Assembly: GCF_002027705.1 (NCBI RefSeq)
Contig: NZ_MBTG01000023.1
Coordinates: forward strand, 248,001 to 312,000
Origin: Paenibacillus ferrarius
GTDB taxonomy: Bacteria > Bacillota > Bacilli > Paenibacillales > NBRC-103111
DNA length: 64,000 bases
Reading direction: 5' to 3'
The notes beneath the pieces are model-generated. The model did no database searches. It was not told where the DNA came from and was given only the letters and a program-made list of their open reading frames with translations. The position numbers and the translations under genes are program-made. This document shows, one piece after another, positions 25,531-34,372 of the stretch (its first letter is position 1; each line of letters starts with the position of its first letter).

Positions 25531-26019
25531 CTACCCCTCTTTCTTTCTCAAACTTTTCCTAAAGATCATGTATCCTAACAAGCCCCCGCTAACATTTAAA
25601 ATGAGATCATCCACATCGAAGCTTCCAATCGACAAAACGAGCTGTGAGCATTCCAAGCATAAGCTTAGGCCCAAAGCTCGCAAGAACACACCTGGAAGTG
25701 ATATTTGATGTTTTTGATCCATCCATACAAGAAATATCCCATACGGCATGAATATCGCAATATTCCCAAATAAGTTTATCAGATCATGGTTTGAGAGACT
25801 CTGAATATTGCTGGATATAGATGCGAAGGGAACCACATTGGCCGTTTCCCAACGATCCTTGATGTAGCCAAGGTTGCCCAAGTTTCTCAGCAGCTGATGC
25901 CAGAGGAAGGGGATATCTATAGAGCTGAACTTAAATAAAATAATTTTGAATACGGCATACATATATACGGCATATAGAGCTGGCACTATGCTGTCTTTCA
26001 CTCGTATCGCTGCTTTCAT
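25531..26019 (-). CDS. vanZ: VanZ-family membrane protein
   Basis: A 162-residue protein with four membrane segments and the VanZ pattern: N-terminal helix, then NVVPFASI, NLFGNIAIFMPYGIFL, CLECSQLVLSIGSFDVDDLILNVSGGLLGY. VanZ proteins raise resistance to teicoplanin-like lipoglycopeptides by an unclear mechanism. GAGG precedes the ATG. It is the last gene of a regulator-kinase-VanY-VanZ series on the minus strand, 36 bp after VanY. Confidence 0.9.
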   Translation of the reverse strand: MKAAIRVKDSIVPALYAVYMYAVFKIILFKFSSIDIPFLWHQLLRNLGNLGYIKDRWETANVVPFASISSNIQSLSNHDLINLFGNIAIFMPYGIFLVWMDQKHQISLPGVFLRALGLSLCLECSQLVLSIGSFDVDDLILNVSGGLLGYMIFRKSLRKKEG

Positions 26020-26055
26020 TCTGTATCCTCACCTTCTTGATCATCTTGTCTGCCA

Positions 26056-26922
26056 TCATGGAAGCCGTGTCACAATGACGCCATCTATATTGTTGCCGGA
26101 TATCTCATAACGTTGATTGCTAGGCACATGGATGGTCGTACTCTTGGAAACAGGATAATACGTAATCTCGTATTTCTGGCCTTTCACTGTCGTCGAGAAG
26201 GTCTTCTGCTCTTTGATGAAATCCAGGTACTGTTCCAAGGTAAAATCCTTTTGCTGCATAATCAGGCTGTGCGGCAAACCTACGTAGCGGAAATGCCAAG
26301 GTTCATACTGAATGCCCGTGATGGCCGTTTTGTCCTTGGGATAGCGCAAAATAAACCCATAGGTCCAAGCATTCTTTTTCAACCATTTCCCTTCAGGCGC
26401 TTGGTCCATTTCCTTCTGTGTAGATCCGATATCAAGAGCTAGTCCTAGATTATGCTCGCTATAGCCCGCTGGCAAAGCGTAGTCCGATCCCATTTGTTTA
26501 TATAGCTGACCTTGCTCCTTCTTATCTCGATAACCGCTATTGATCATAAAATGATCAACACCCTCTTTGTCAGCTGCCTGGATCATCTTCGTAAAGGGCT
26601 GCATCACACTCTGTGATAGTCGAATCGTATCGTCCAGCAAGCCGAATCCCTTTATGAACTCTTTATGCTGAAAGAGATTAACCACATCCGTTAATGTGCC
26701 TGCTGGATGGACCGGGTAATCCTTATTAATTAATACTAGATTTCCTTGATAAATCTGATCTTGTGTTACCTTTATCGTTAGATCGCTCCCTTGGGAGGTC
26801 ACCGCTTGTGCCTCAATGTTTGTCTTGCCTGAATCCCCATTTATGACAACCTCCGCTTTCTGTTGCACAGCTTCATAGCCCAAAAGCAAGCAGATAACAA
26901 GCCAAAAAACCCATTTCTTCAT
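26056..26922 (-). CDS. vanY: VanY-type D-alanyl-D-alanine carboxypeptidase
   Basis: A 288-residue protein with an N-terminal hydrophobic anchor or signal (WVFWLVICLLLGYEAV) and a peptidase M15B domain. The zinc site is visible as SEHNLGLALDIG (His and Asp) and EPWHFRYVG (His), preceded by SGYRDKKEQGQLY. It removes the terminal D-Ala of wall precursors or mature peptide stems outside the membrane. About 60 extra C-terminal residues follow the catalytic core. Context with VanS/VanR-like and VanZ-like genes suggests control by wall or glycopeptide stress. Confidence 0.93.
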   Translation of the reverse strand: MKKWVFWLVICLLLGYEAVQQKAEVVINGDSGKTNIEAQAVTSQGSDLTIKVTQDQIYQGNLVLINKDYPVHPAGTLTDVVNLFQHKEFIKGFGLLDDTIRLSQSVMQPFTKMIQAADKEGVDHFMINSGYRDKKEQGQLYKQMGSDYALPAGYSEHNLGLALDIGSTQKEMDQAPEGKWLKKNAWTYGFILRYPKDKTAITGIQYEPWHFRYVGLPHSLIMQQKDFTLEQYLDFIKEQKTFSTTVKGQKYEITYYPVSKSTTIHVPSNQRYEISGNNIDGVIVTRLP

Positions 26923-27003
26923 TTTTCGTTTCCTCCCTAACCTTGCTTCAATCAGGATAAGGAAAACTTTTTAAAAAGAAGTGGGCTAATCTTAAAATTT
27001 TTC

Positions 27004-28095
27004 TTAAATTTTTTGCGGTAAACGTACTTCAAAGAGGGTTCGAATCACGCTGCTTTGCACGGAAATCGTTCCGTTATGCTGCTCTACAATATTTTTCGCT
27101 ATAAATAATCCCAGACCTGTACTTCCCCCTTGATGCGTGCGAGCCTGGTCTCCGGTATAGAACATATCAAAGAGATGAGGCAGCTCCTCTTCGGGGATAC
27201 AATTCCCGTAATTGATGACTTGAACGACTACATCCCCTGCATCCAAATGGCCGTTAATCTCTACGAATTGACCGTCTTTCCCATACCGGTTGGCATTCGT
27301 AAGCAGATTTTCAAATACACGCGCCAACAGCTCTCCGTCCCCCCAGATAGTCATAAGCGGCGTTATATGCAATCTCGCGATCAAATGATTATTCTCGAAA
27401 ACGGGATACAACTCCTCATTTAATTGAATGAGAAGCTCGCTTAGATCAATTGGTTTCTTATCAATAGTCAGCATGCCATAGTTCATTCTAGTGATTTCAA
27501 ATAGTTCATCAATCAACTTTTCGAGGCGTCGAGACTTGGTGAAAGCAATCGTCGTATAATGCTTCACTTGCTCTTTCGTTAATTGATCGTCTTGAAGAAT
27601 AAAATCCAGATACCCAAGTACAGATGTCAGCGGCGTACGCAAATCATGGGCTAAATTCAAGACCAGCTGATCCTTGCTGCTTTCTGCAAAGTCTCCTCGT
27701 TCTACCGCCTTTTGCAGCTTCTCGCTTGCCATGTTGATGTCCTCGGCAATATCCTTGAACTCGTCATTGGACGAAATTTGCACACGACTTTGGAAATCGC
27801 CATTGGCAAGACGATGAATTCCCCTCGATATCTCATTAAAATACGCCGCATAAGGCTTAGTCAGGAAAAAGAAAAATAAAATTGCAAGCGGGATAAAAAC
27901 AATCATAAAAAAGTTGAAATCCCCGATGTTGTTTATCACTTGGCGTACTTTGGCTAATGGATTTTCTAGCCGAACGCCTGCATAATAGAGCTGCAAAACC
28001 TTATAAATGATAAAAGTGACGCCGCCTGACAACAGCATGCTTAAACCTAATAATGCGATCATTTTAGATCGAAAGCTGCGCATCATGTTAACCAT
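27004..28095 (-). CDS. VanS-like sensor histidine kinase
   Basis: A 363-residue kinase with two membrane segments (about 12-32 and 62-82), a short extracytoplasmic loop, HAMP, and HisKA with NLAHDLRTPLTSVLGYLDFI. The ATPase motifs are NLLTNANRYG and GGSTGLGLFIAK. The HisKA and following helix (RLEKLIDELFEITRMNY) align well with enterococcal VanS. It overlaps the regulator gene by eight bases. Together with VanY and VanZ downstream it forms a van-like set without VanH, VanA or VanX in view. Confidence 0.93.
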   Translation of the reverse strand: MVNMMRSFRSKMIALLGLSMLLSGGVTFIIYKVLQLYYAGVRLENPLAKVRQVINNIGDFNFFMIVFIPLAILFFFFLTKPYAAYFNEISRGIHRLANGDFQSRVQISSNDEFKDIAEDINMASEKLQKAVERGDFAESSKDQLVLNLAHDLRTPLTSVLGYLDFILQDDQLTKEQVKHYTTIAFTKSRRLEKLIDELFEITRMNYGMLTIDKKPIDLSELLIQLNEELYPVFENNHLIARLHITPLMTIWGDGELLARVFENLLTNANRYGKDGQFVEINGHLDAGDVVVQVINYGNCIPEEELPHLFDMFYTGDQARTHQGGSTGLGLFIAKNIVEQHNGTISVQSSVIRTLFEVRLPQKI

Positions 28096-28783
28096 TGAAC
28101 GTATATCCCACCCCCCAAACAGTTTTGATTAATTTATTTTTATTCGTATCCTCACCTAATTTCTTGCGAAGAGTACGGATATGCACCATCACCGTGTTCC
28201 CGCTCTCGTAATAAGCTTCGCCCCACACTTGCTGGAAAATATGCTCCGCACTAAACACTTTCTTGGAATGACTAACTAGCAGGTACAGAATATCAAATTC
28301 TTTGGGCGTTAACTCGATGTTAGCGCCATACAGAGTAACGGTCCGCTGATCGGCGTCCAGACTCAATCCCCCTGCTTCCAATACAGCCTTATTGCCTGTC
28401 GTTGATTGGTTCAATTGCATGGACCGCCGCAGCTGAGCATTCACCCTGGCGACAAGCTCCATGGGGTTAAACGGTTTGGTCATGTAATCATCCGCCCCCA
28501 TCACCAAGCCCGTTATCTTGTCCAAATCTGACGATTTCGCACTCAAAAAAATAATCGGCAAATGATAGTGCTCGCGAATTTGCCGAGTCACTTCATGTCC
28601 ATCCAGCTTGGGCATCATAATATCTAGAATCGCCAAATCGATGGGATGCGATCGAATCGCATGAACAGCCTCTTGGCCGTCCGCGACCTTAATCAGATGG
28701 TAACCCTCTTTCTCCAAATGCAATGCTATCAAATCTGCGATCTCCGGCTCATCATCAGCGATCAGTATCGTCGTACGCTTCAT
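28088..28783 (-). CDS. VanR-like OmpR-family response regulator
   Basis: A 231-residue regulator: receiver with DDE (10-12), phospho-acceptor Asp54 (LAILDIMMPKLDG), MTKPFNPMELVARVNAQLRR, then a winged helix with ELTPKEFDILYLLV and TVWGVGYTFNG. Sequence and length match the VanR branch. AGGAGCGGG precedes the ATG. It is the first gene of the vanR-S-Y-Z-like series. The 264 bp upstream, to the next gene at 29048, contain a possible -10 (TATAAGAT on the minus strand) but no clear operator. Confidence 0.93.
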   Translation of the reverse strand: MKRTTILIADDEPEIADLIALHLEKEGYHLIKVADGQEAVHAIRSHPIDLAILDIMMPKLDGHEVTRQIREHYHLPIIFLSAKSSDLDKITGLVMGADDYMTKPFNPMELVARVNAQLRRSMQLNQSTTGNKAVLEAGGLSLDADQRTVTLYGANIELTPKEFDILYLLVSHSKKVFSAEHIFQQVWGEAYYESGNTVMVHIRTLRKKLGEDTNKNKLIKTVWGVGYTFNG

Positions 28784-29047
28784 TCAAATCCCGCTCCTGT
28801 ATATGTAGTCTGACCTATCTTATAGGGGTTTCATTCTTATTCTACCCGATTCTATCTTCGGAGAGTACCCTCTGCACCGTTTGGCGAAGTCGATCCGGCT
28901 CAACAATGATGGCAAAATGACAGATTTGGAGCTTGCTTCGCGAGCGGAGAGAGCGTTTTTTGCTGTCTCAGAGCGGGGGAGTGCTTGGCTTCCGCTGAGA
29001 CTGCCTCCGATAATGAAGCAAGCCAAACATCCTTTAGGGCAAATCAC

Positions 29048-29395
29048 CTAAAGAACGTTTGGCTCGCTTGCATGAACATAGTCCTGATGCTTTCTGCCCC
29101 AGCCGCACATGCTGTCAAGAACGGCGGTCAGCGTTTTGCCATGCTCCGAAATACTGTATTCGACTTTGGGCGGGATGTCGGGATAAACAACGCGATCAAT
29201 GAGCCGCGCATCCTCAAGCTCCCGCAATTGCTTCGCAAGCGTTCCTTGGGAGACATCCGGAATGAGCCGCCGCAGCTCGCCGAATCGTTTGGTTCCATCT
29301 ATCAATAAAATAAACAAGATAAGCGGCTTCCATTTCCCTCCGATCATGTCCAGCGTCGTTAGGACTCCTCTAAGTCGCGGTTCCATTAAATCCAT
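29048..29395 (-). CDS. HxlR-family winged-helix transcriptional regulator
   Basis: A 115-residue HxlR protein: IGGKWKPLILFILL, the HTH with DVSQGTLAKQLRELEDA, the wing PPKVEYSISEHG and the end MCGWGRKH. The ATG at 29395 is chosen from family length; an open frame continues to 29590 but adds unrelated residues. Unlike the HxlR at 1793 it has no cysteine in the first helix. It is divergent from an SDR gene, with a perfect palindrome between them and an 11-mer shared with the other HxlR locus. Confidence 0.92.
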   Translation of the reverse strand: MDLMEPRLRGVLTTLDMIGGKWKPLILFILLIDGTKRFGELRRLIPDVSQGTLAKQLRELEDARLIDRVVYPDIPPKVEYSISEHGKTLTAVLDSMCGWGRKHQDYVHASEPNVL

Positions 29396-29455
29396 CGTCT
29401 TCTTCTCACCTCTACTATTATCATACCTGCTCACCTGTCTCTTACCTACCAATGA

Positions 29456-29495
29456 GTACGAAATTTCGTACCAAGTACGAATGAAGTGCGTACTT
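29456..29495. promoter_or_regulatory. HxlR operator: two adjacent dyads
   Basis: GTACGAAATTTCGTAC (29456-29471) is a perfect 16-bp palindrome. Right next to it AAGTACG (29473-29479) faces CGTACTT (29489-29495) as perfect 7-bp arms. The 11-mer AAGTGCGTACT (29484-29494) equals 2247-2257 near the other HxlR gene. It is placed to block both the HxlR and SDR promoters. Confidence 0.7.
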
Positions 29496-29563
29496 GGCAG
29501 CCTTCCATTTATACCGAATAATATAGACACAAAGCCTATCCAGTATGAAAGGGGACTACATCC

Positions 29564-30292
29564 ATGTCCACAATTTCTTTGAAAAACCAACGTATCGTTA
29601 TTATCGGGGGGAGCTCCGGGATTGGTCTAGCGACGGCCCAACAGGCCATTGAACAAGGAGCCGCCGTCGTCCTGGCAGGCCGCTCGAAAGAGAAACTGCT
29701 CCAAGCTCAGCAGTACCTAGGAAGCGATGCTATCGAGATTTATCCATTAGACAATCGCGATGAACAGCAGCTTCAAGCATTTTTTGAGCATGTGGGCAGC
29801 TTCGACCATTTATTTACGCCGGGAGCCTCCTATGTCAGAGGTCCAATCTCATCTTCCTCCGAGATCGCGCACAGCTGCTTCAATGCCAAGTTCTGGCCGC
29901 AATATAATGCGGTTAAATATGCATCTCCCTACATCAACCCGACTGGTTCGATAGTGCTTATGTCCGGTGCCTTTGGGCAGCGCCCTTTGGCGGATGGAGC
30001 CTCCTATGCGGCTTGCAACGGAGCTATTGAGAGCCTCGGCAAGGCACTGGCCGTAGAACTGTCCCCGATTCGGGTCAATGTGATTTCCCCAGGGACCATA
30101 CGTACTTCTTTCAACTGGGAAGGTGCAAAGCAGGAAGTCAGAGACGAGTCATATGATCATTATACCAAAATCAATATTGTCGGTAGAGTGGGTACAGCCG
30201 CCGAAGCCGCGCATACGACTATTTATTTGATGACCAACAACTACACAACCGGAAGCACCTTGTTTCCTGATGGCGGTTATATATTGAGGTAG
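29564..30292 (+). CDS. SDR family oxidoreductase with YxxxN in place of YxxxK
   Basis: A 242-residue short-chain dehydrogenase-like protein. Cofactor motif GGSSGIG at 15-21, Arg40 suggesting NADPH preference, Ser134 and Tyr148 present; but the position four after the tyrosine is Asn152 (SYAACNGAIESLG), where classical SDRs have the catalytic Lys. The same swap occurs in an NGA(I/L)E-containing SDR subgroup, so it is probably not a sequencing error. The end SGSTLFPDGGYILR is typical. It is divergent from an HxlR regulator and likely repressed by it. Substrate unknown. Confidence 0.9.
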   Translation: MSTISLKNQRIVIIGGSSGIGLATAQQAIEQGAAVVLAGRSKEKLLQAQQYLGSDAIEIYPLDNRDEQQLQAFFEHVGSFDHLFTPGASYVRGPISSSSEIAHSCFNAKFWPQYNAVKYASPYINPTGSIVLMSGAFGQRPLADGASYAACNGAIESLGKALAVELSPIRVNVISPGTIRTSFNWEGAKQEVRDESYDHYTKINIVGRVGTAAEAAHTTIYLMTNNYTTGSTLFPDGGYILR

Positions 30293-30321
30293 TGATTTAT
30301 TTTAAAAGCTAGTGATGGATT

Positions 30322-31995
30322 CTAAATCGTAAAAATTCCAACCTCACGCTTCAATACCGTGGATAGCTGACGCAGCTCTCTCAGCTTAGTTGTCATTTCA
30401 TCGAATGTCGCCAACTGTTCCTCCGTGGAAGCTGCTGCTTCCTGTGATGCGGATGCAGATTCATCAATGAGCTTCGAAGACTGCATGAGCGCTTTCAGGG
30501 AGTTATGGGACATGGTCGACAGCTCGTTGAATATGCTTTGAATGCGCAAGGTGCTTTCGGCGGTTAAGTCCACCTTCTGTACGATCAGCTCAAGCGATTC
30601 TTGGCCTTGTATCACCAAATCATTTTGCAAGATGACCACCTCTTGGCTTGCTTTCATCGTCTTAACAGCTGTATTCGTCTCAGCTTGAATCTTGCGGACG
30701 AGCTCTGAAATCTGCTCAGCCGTTCGGCCCGATCCTTCAGCAAGCTTACGGATCTCGCTTGCGACTACTGCAAAGCCTTTCCCTTCTTCCCCAGCGCGAG
30801 CCGCTTCAATCGCCGCATTCAACGCGAGCAAATGAGTCTGGTTGGCTAACTCGGAAATTATGGTACTCATTTCACCGATTTCGTTGGATCGGCTGTTCAG
30901 TTGTACCATGGCTGAGGTTGAGCTTTGGATCGAGCTAACCATTTCCCCCAAATTATCAACAGAGGCTCTATTGGCTTTCTGCCCAGATTGCACAGCTTCG
31001 ATTAAAAGATGGGAATCCAGCACCGTTTTCACCGTTTCCAACTTCACTTCCTCGGAGATTTCCCCTGTCCGTTCCATCATCGCAAGGACTTGCCGAACAT
31101 GCTCGGCTTGTTGTGCCGACCGATCGGCCATATCCGTAATTATCGTTGTGATCTGCTTCGATGATTCATTCGTTTGCTCTGCCGCCGCCTGCAGCATGCC
31201 TGCATGGCTATTCAGTTGGTTAGCTTCCATAGTAACATTGCCTACAATTGCCCTTAAGTTGTCTAGAAACTGATTCATAGAAGAAGCTAATCTGCCAATT
31301 TCGTCATTGCGTTTCATGTGCAGCTTCTGCGTCAAATCACCGCCATGCGCAACCAGCTCCTCCACATGGTTGTTGATCACACGCAAAGGCCGGACAATAC
31401 GCCGAGTTAACAAAATAAAGAGCAAAAACGTAAAGATAACCATAGCGATGATAAAACCGCCTATAATTAAATAGAGATTTTTCTTCATAGGGCTATTAAT
31501 CTGGTTGAAAGTCGTCGCCAAAACCAGCTTATATCCTGTATCACCAATCATCGTGAAGGCATAAATGTTCTCCATGTCCCCCGTCCCGCTAGTTTCCCTC
31601 TTTTGCATGATAAGCTGACCTGCTTGCTGCAACTGGGAATCCGAATCCTCCAGCATAGATTTCCCTATAACGAATTTAGGATTCTCACTTGCCGCATACC
31701 GACCTTCTTTATCTAAAATAAAGTAATATTCGCCCGCGTTTTCTTTTGCTTTTGCGAACACCTCATGGAATTCTTTACTTTGCAGTACTTGCTGGGTATC
31801 GCTGTTATTCAAAAGTAAATTGTTTAATTTCGCGGAGGCAAGCTCCACTTTGTAATTTAATTTTTGTTCCACTTCATGACTAATAATTTCATTAAATCTC
31901 GAAAATGTATATTGACATAGACCTGCGAAAATAAACACCATGTACACTACAACAGTAATCATGACGATTGTTCGAACTGATTTTTTCTTTTGCAT
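30322..31995 (-). CDS. Methyl-accepting chemotaxis protein
   Basis: A 557-residue chemoreceptor: TM1 (about 8-30), an extracellular Cache-like sensing region (about 35-170, with YYFILDKEGRYAASENPKFVIG), TM2 (about 175-200), HAMP (to about 255), and a signalling domain whose hairpin tip reads NQTHLLALNAAIEAARAGEEGKGFAVVA. It signals to CheA/CheW. The ATG at 31995 with AAGGAAAGG upstream is preferred over TTG at 32013. It stands alone on the minus strand after the polysaccharide deacetylase gene. The ligand is unknown. Confidence 0.95.
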   Translation of the reverse strand: MQKKKSVRTIVMITVVVYMVFIFAGLCQYTFSRFNEIISHEVEQKLNYKVELASAKLNNLLLNNSDTQQVLQSKEFHEVFAKAKENAGEYYFILDKEGRYAASENPKFVIGKSMLEDSDSQLQQAGQLIMQKRETSGTGDMENIYAFTMIGDTGYKLVLATTFNQINSPMKKNLYLIIGGFIIAMVIFTFLLFILLTRRIVRPLRVINNHVEELVAHGGDLTQKLHMKRNDEIGRLASSMNQFLDNLRAIVGNVTMEANQLNSHAGMLQAAAEQTNESSKQITTIITDMADRSAQQAEHVRQVLAMMERTGEISEEVKLETVKTVLDSHLLIEAVQSGQKANRASVDNLGEMVSSIQSSTSAMVQLNSRSNEIGEMSTIISELANQTHLLALNAAIEAARAGEEGKGFAVVASEIRKLAEGSGRTAEQISELVRKIQAETNTAVKTMKASQEVVILQNDLVIQGQESLELIVQKVDLTAESTLRIQSIFNELSTMSHNSLKALMQSSKLIDESASASQEAAASTEEQLATFDEMTTKLRELRQLSTVLKREVGIFTI

Positions 31996-32079
31996 GAATG
32001 CCTTTCCTTCCAATCCGGTATGAGATATCTTCTAGTCGTTCTGCGCTTATGCAATCTAATCTCATTGACTGTTGTAAGC

Positions 32080-32856
32080 TTAAGAATGAATTTGGCCAGG
32101 ATGCTTGGCTCCTGCTCCACCTGCTCCAACCTCTCTCCTGCAACGGACTTCCTTGTTCAGCAGTTCATCGGCTCGCAAGCAATCCAAGCCCTTGCTGCGA
32201 ATTTCTTGCAGAACTTCCTTCAATCCGGTTATCATGTGCCGCGGCGCCTCTTCATCTGCTCCAAGAGTATCGCCGCTATCGTGAAGAACGATGATGGACC
32301 CGGGTTTAATTCTTTTCAACAACGCTCGTTTCAATTGTTCCACGCTGACCGCTGGCTTCCAATCTCCAACCATGACCGACCACAGCACGATCCGATAAGA
32401 TTTTCTCATCACAAGGAGGTCTCCTAGATTAAGAAGCCCCCACGGAGGTCGGTAAAAGATGGGCCGCTCTCCCGTAATCCGCTCGACAATATCAGCAGTG
32501 CGATCGGCTTGCTCCCTCCTATTCGTCCATGGGAACAAGAGCCAATTAGAGATATGAACATAGTTATGAATACCAATTTGGTGCCCTTCCCGGTGCATTC
32601 GCTGAATCAGCTCCGGGTATTTCTCGGCCTTGCTGCCCAGTACGAAGAAGGTGCCCTTTACTCCCTGTTCTTTTAATAAATCCAACACCTCAGGTGTATA
32701 ATTAGGATGAGGCCCATCATCGAAAGTAAAGGCAATTCCTTTGGCTGCTTTTCCTTTGGAGAGGACACCCCATCCACATATTCGTGTAAGGATAAAAGGA
32801 ACAATCATATATAGGATCATCACATCCATGGATAAAATCATTAACATTCGTATCAT
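32080..32856 (-). CDS. Polysaccharide deacetylase (NodB domain, CE4)
   Basis: A 258-residue protein with an N-terminal membrane anchor (about 5-25) and a NodB domain. Motif 1 TFDDGPHPNYT (about 44-54) holds the catalytic base and metal Asp, motif 2 is HQIGIHNYVH with the metal His residues, motif 3 RPPWG and motif 5 IIVLHDSG. It probably deacetylates peptidoglycan or another N-acetylated wall glycan at the outer face. Its start overlaps the stop of the YkoP-like gene by four bases. The C-terminus (VGAGGAGAKHPGQ) is Gly-rich and probably disordered. Confidence 0.92.
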   Translation of the reverse strand: MIRMLMILSMDVMILYMIVPFILTRICGWGVLSKGKAAKGIAFTFDDGPHPNYTPEVLDLLKEQGVKGTFFVLGSKAEKYPELIQRMHREGHQIGIHNYVHISNWLLFPWTNRREQADRTADIVERITGERPIFYRPPWGLLNLGDLLVMRKSYRIVLWSVMVGDWKPAVSVEQLKRALLKRIKPGSIIVLHDSGDTLGADEEAPRHMITGLKEVLQEIRSKGLDCLRADELLNKEVRCRREVGAGGAGAKHPGQIHS

Positions 32857-33470
32857 GAAATCGCCTCTTTCTTCCTTCGATTATGCCGAGCTTCTTGCAA
32901 GTCATGGTCCCGCAACGCAAAACGCTCCTTCAAAGACTGCTTGCTGATCACCAGCATCAAGGGAGCCAGCTTCTCGCTGCTGTATTGGACTCGTTCTTTC
33001 CCCTCCGGATGCAGAATACGCAGGAGGAGGCGAAGATACGCCGCATAGAATCGTTGCTGCCATCTAGACGCAATAGGATGCTGCTCAAAGCCTATTCCAT
33101 GAATGATTCCCCGGTGAAGCAGCGTAATTCCTGTGATCGCTCGGACTTCCAACAGGTCGGAGTTGCTGTCCAGCTCCTTGCTAATTTGCTTCATGGCATC
33201 GCGAAGCATGCGGACTGTCTTCAACCCGGCACGGTCTGCCCCGAACGTACGCGAAAGACTCATGACCTGCCGATTATCCAGATGAAGCTCGCCCACCCAG
33301 TCTCCGGCCTGTATGCCATGTCCATCCTGACAAGCAATTCTCTTTCCGTGATGCTGCCTGACGACTAATTTACATATCCCATATCTCAACACAGACTTGC
33401 TTCGGAATCTAGTGATGAGATCAAACACGTTCTCCCACATCATCCAAAGGGACTGCAAAGGTAATTTCAT
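32853..33470 (-). CDS. YkoP-like protein of unknown function
   Basis: About 205 residues resembling B. subtilis YkoP: MKLPLQSLWMMWENVFD, then DGHGIQAGDWVGELHLDN and RAITGITLLHRG. The ATG at 33470 follows GGGAG by eight bases; a GTG at 33500 would add ten residues. No signal peptide or membrane helix is clear. It overlaps a polysaccharide deacetylase gene by four bases, a pairing seen in Bacillales that suggests a role in polysaccharide or wall modification. No activity is known. Confidence 0.85.
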   Translation of the reverse strand: MKLPLQSLWMMWENVFDLITRFRSKSVLRYGICKLVVRQHHGKRIACQDGHGIQAGDWVGELHLDNRQVMSLSRTFGADRAGLKTVRMLRDAMKQISKELDSNSDLLEVRAITGITLLHRGIIHGIGFEQHPIASRWQQRFYAAYLRLLLRILHPEGKERVQYSSEKLAPLMLVISKQSLKERFALRDHDLQEARHNRRKKEAIS

Positions 33471-33546
33471 AAGTGATGCTCCCATGTCATCTATTCCCAC
33501 TCTCTATTTGATTTGAAACATCGTATCGTTAGAAACTCCGGGTTTC

Positions 33547-34137
33547 TCATACTTTGTCAGTTAAACCTTTAGCCATAAAGCGTGTATAGCCACCTATCAT
33601 TTTTACTAAGCCATTGCCCAAATAATGACCAATCCCCATAAGTATTACGCCTACAAGCATAATGAGGAGTGCTTCTTTCAAGGTTTGAATGGTCATCCCC
33701 ATAATGGTTACGTCAATATACTTGTATAACAATGGCGTTACCATGAACATCAGAGGTGCCACATAGAACAGAACGGCACAAAGGATACTGACAAGTCCGA
33801 TCACGAATTTCAACATCAACCAGCATATCGTTCTCCAATTACGCACATCCGACAGTTCCGCTTTCACCTGCTCCCATAAGCTTCCTTCACCCCTTCGGCT
33901 TGAGATCATGGCAATAGAGATATCGGTGTAGACCTTGGTTTGCGTCCGTTCATACTGCACGAATGCCCGGGTAGAACGCAGCACATAATGGAGGATCGGA
34001 AGCCCCACTAAGGTGAAAGCCATCCCGATACCGAAGGTGATTCCCACCAAATAAAAGCAAAAGTAAAAAAGTCCTGTCACAAAAGTAAGCAATAGAAATC
34101 TGAAGTTTCTCATGTACTTGCTGATGATTTGATTCAT
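33547..34137 (-). CDS. Membrane protein with putative sensor domain (PF13796-like)
   Basis: About 196 residues with four membrane segments (about 13-35, 38-55, 105-135 and 155-180). The LTFVTGLFYFCFYLVGITFGIGMAF-like opening and VGLPIL match the putative sensor domain often fused to, or placed beside, NarL-type kinases in Firmicutes and actinobacteria. AGAGGAAG precedes the ATG at 34137. It lies downstream of the fused kinase-regulator gene on the same strand, but a terminator at 34282-34332 intervenes. It could modulate that kinase; this is inference. Confidence 0.82.
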   Translation of the reverse strand: MNQIISKYMRNFRFLLLTFVTGLFYFCFYLVGITFGIGMAFTLVGLPILHYVLRSTRAFVQYERTQTKVYTDISIAMISSRRGEGSLWEQVKAELSDVRNWRTICWLMLKFVIGLVSILCAVLFYVAPLMFMVTPLLYKYIDVTIMGMTIQTLKEALLIMLVGVILMGIGHYLGNGLVKMIGGYTRFMAKGLTDKV

Positions 34138-34281
34138 ATCGTCTCTTCCTCTCAACTTGAATGATTCATGCACCCTTATAACTGCTATGCTAATGCTTAT
34201 CCTGTCAAAACAGCTAGTGCCATAATGTCATGTGACATGAACTTTCGATAAAATAGGGCCATTTCAGGCTGCTCCCCTAGC

Positions 34282-34332
34282 AAAAAACACCCTATCGTCC
34301 ACTTCCGGGAAGGAAGGTAGAAGACAGGGTGC
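34282..34332 (-). terminator. Terminator of the fused kinase/regulator gene
   Basis: On the minus strand CACCCTgTC pairs with GACgatAGGGTG around a TTCC-rich inner hairpin, and six Ts follow. It lies 40 bp after the stop codon. Confidence 0.8.
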
Positions 34333-34372
34333 TTGTGGGGTGGTCTTGCTTGATATTCGGTTATAGGTACGG

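Noticed and set aside
28784..29047. Possible gene remnant on the minus strand (a frame with IIVEPDRLRQTVQRVL)
   Set aside because: The stretch looks faintly like a dehydrogenase C-terminus, but it is about 25 codons long with no start or family motif, too little to call a pseudogene.
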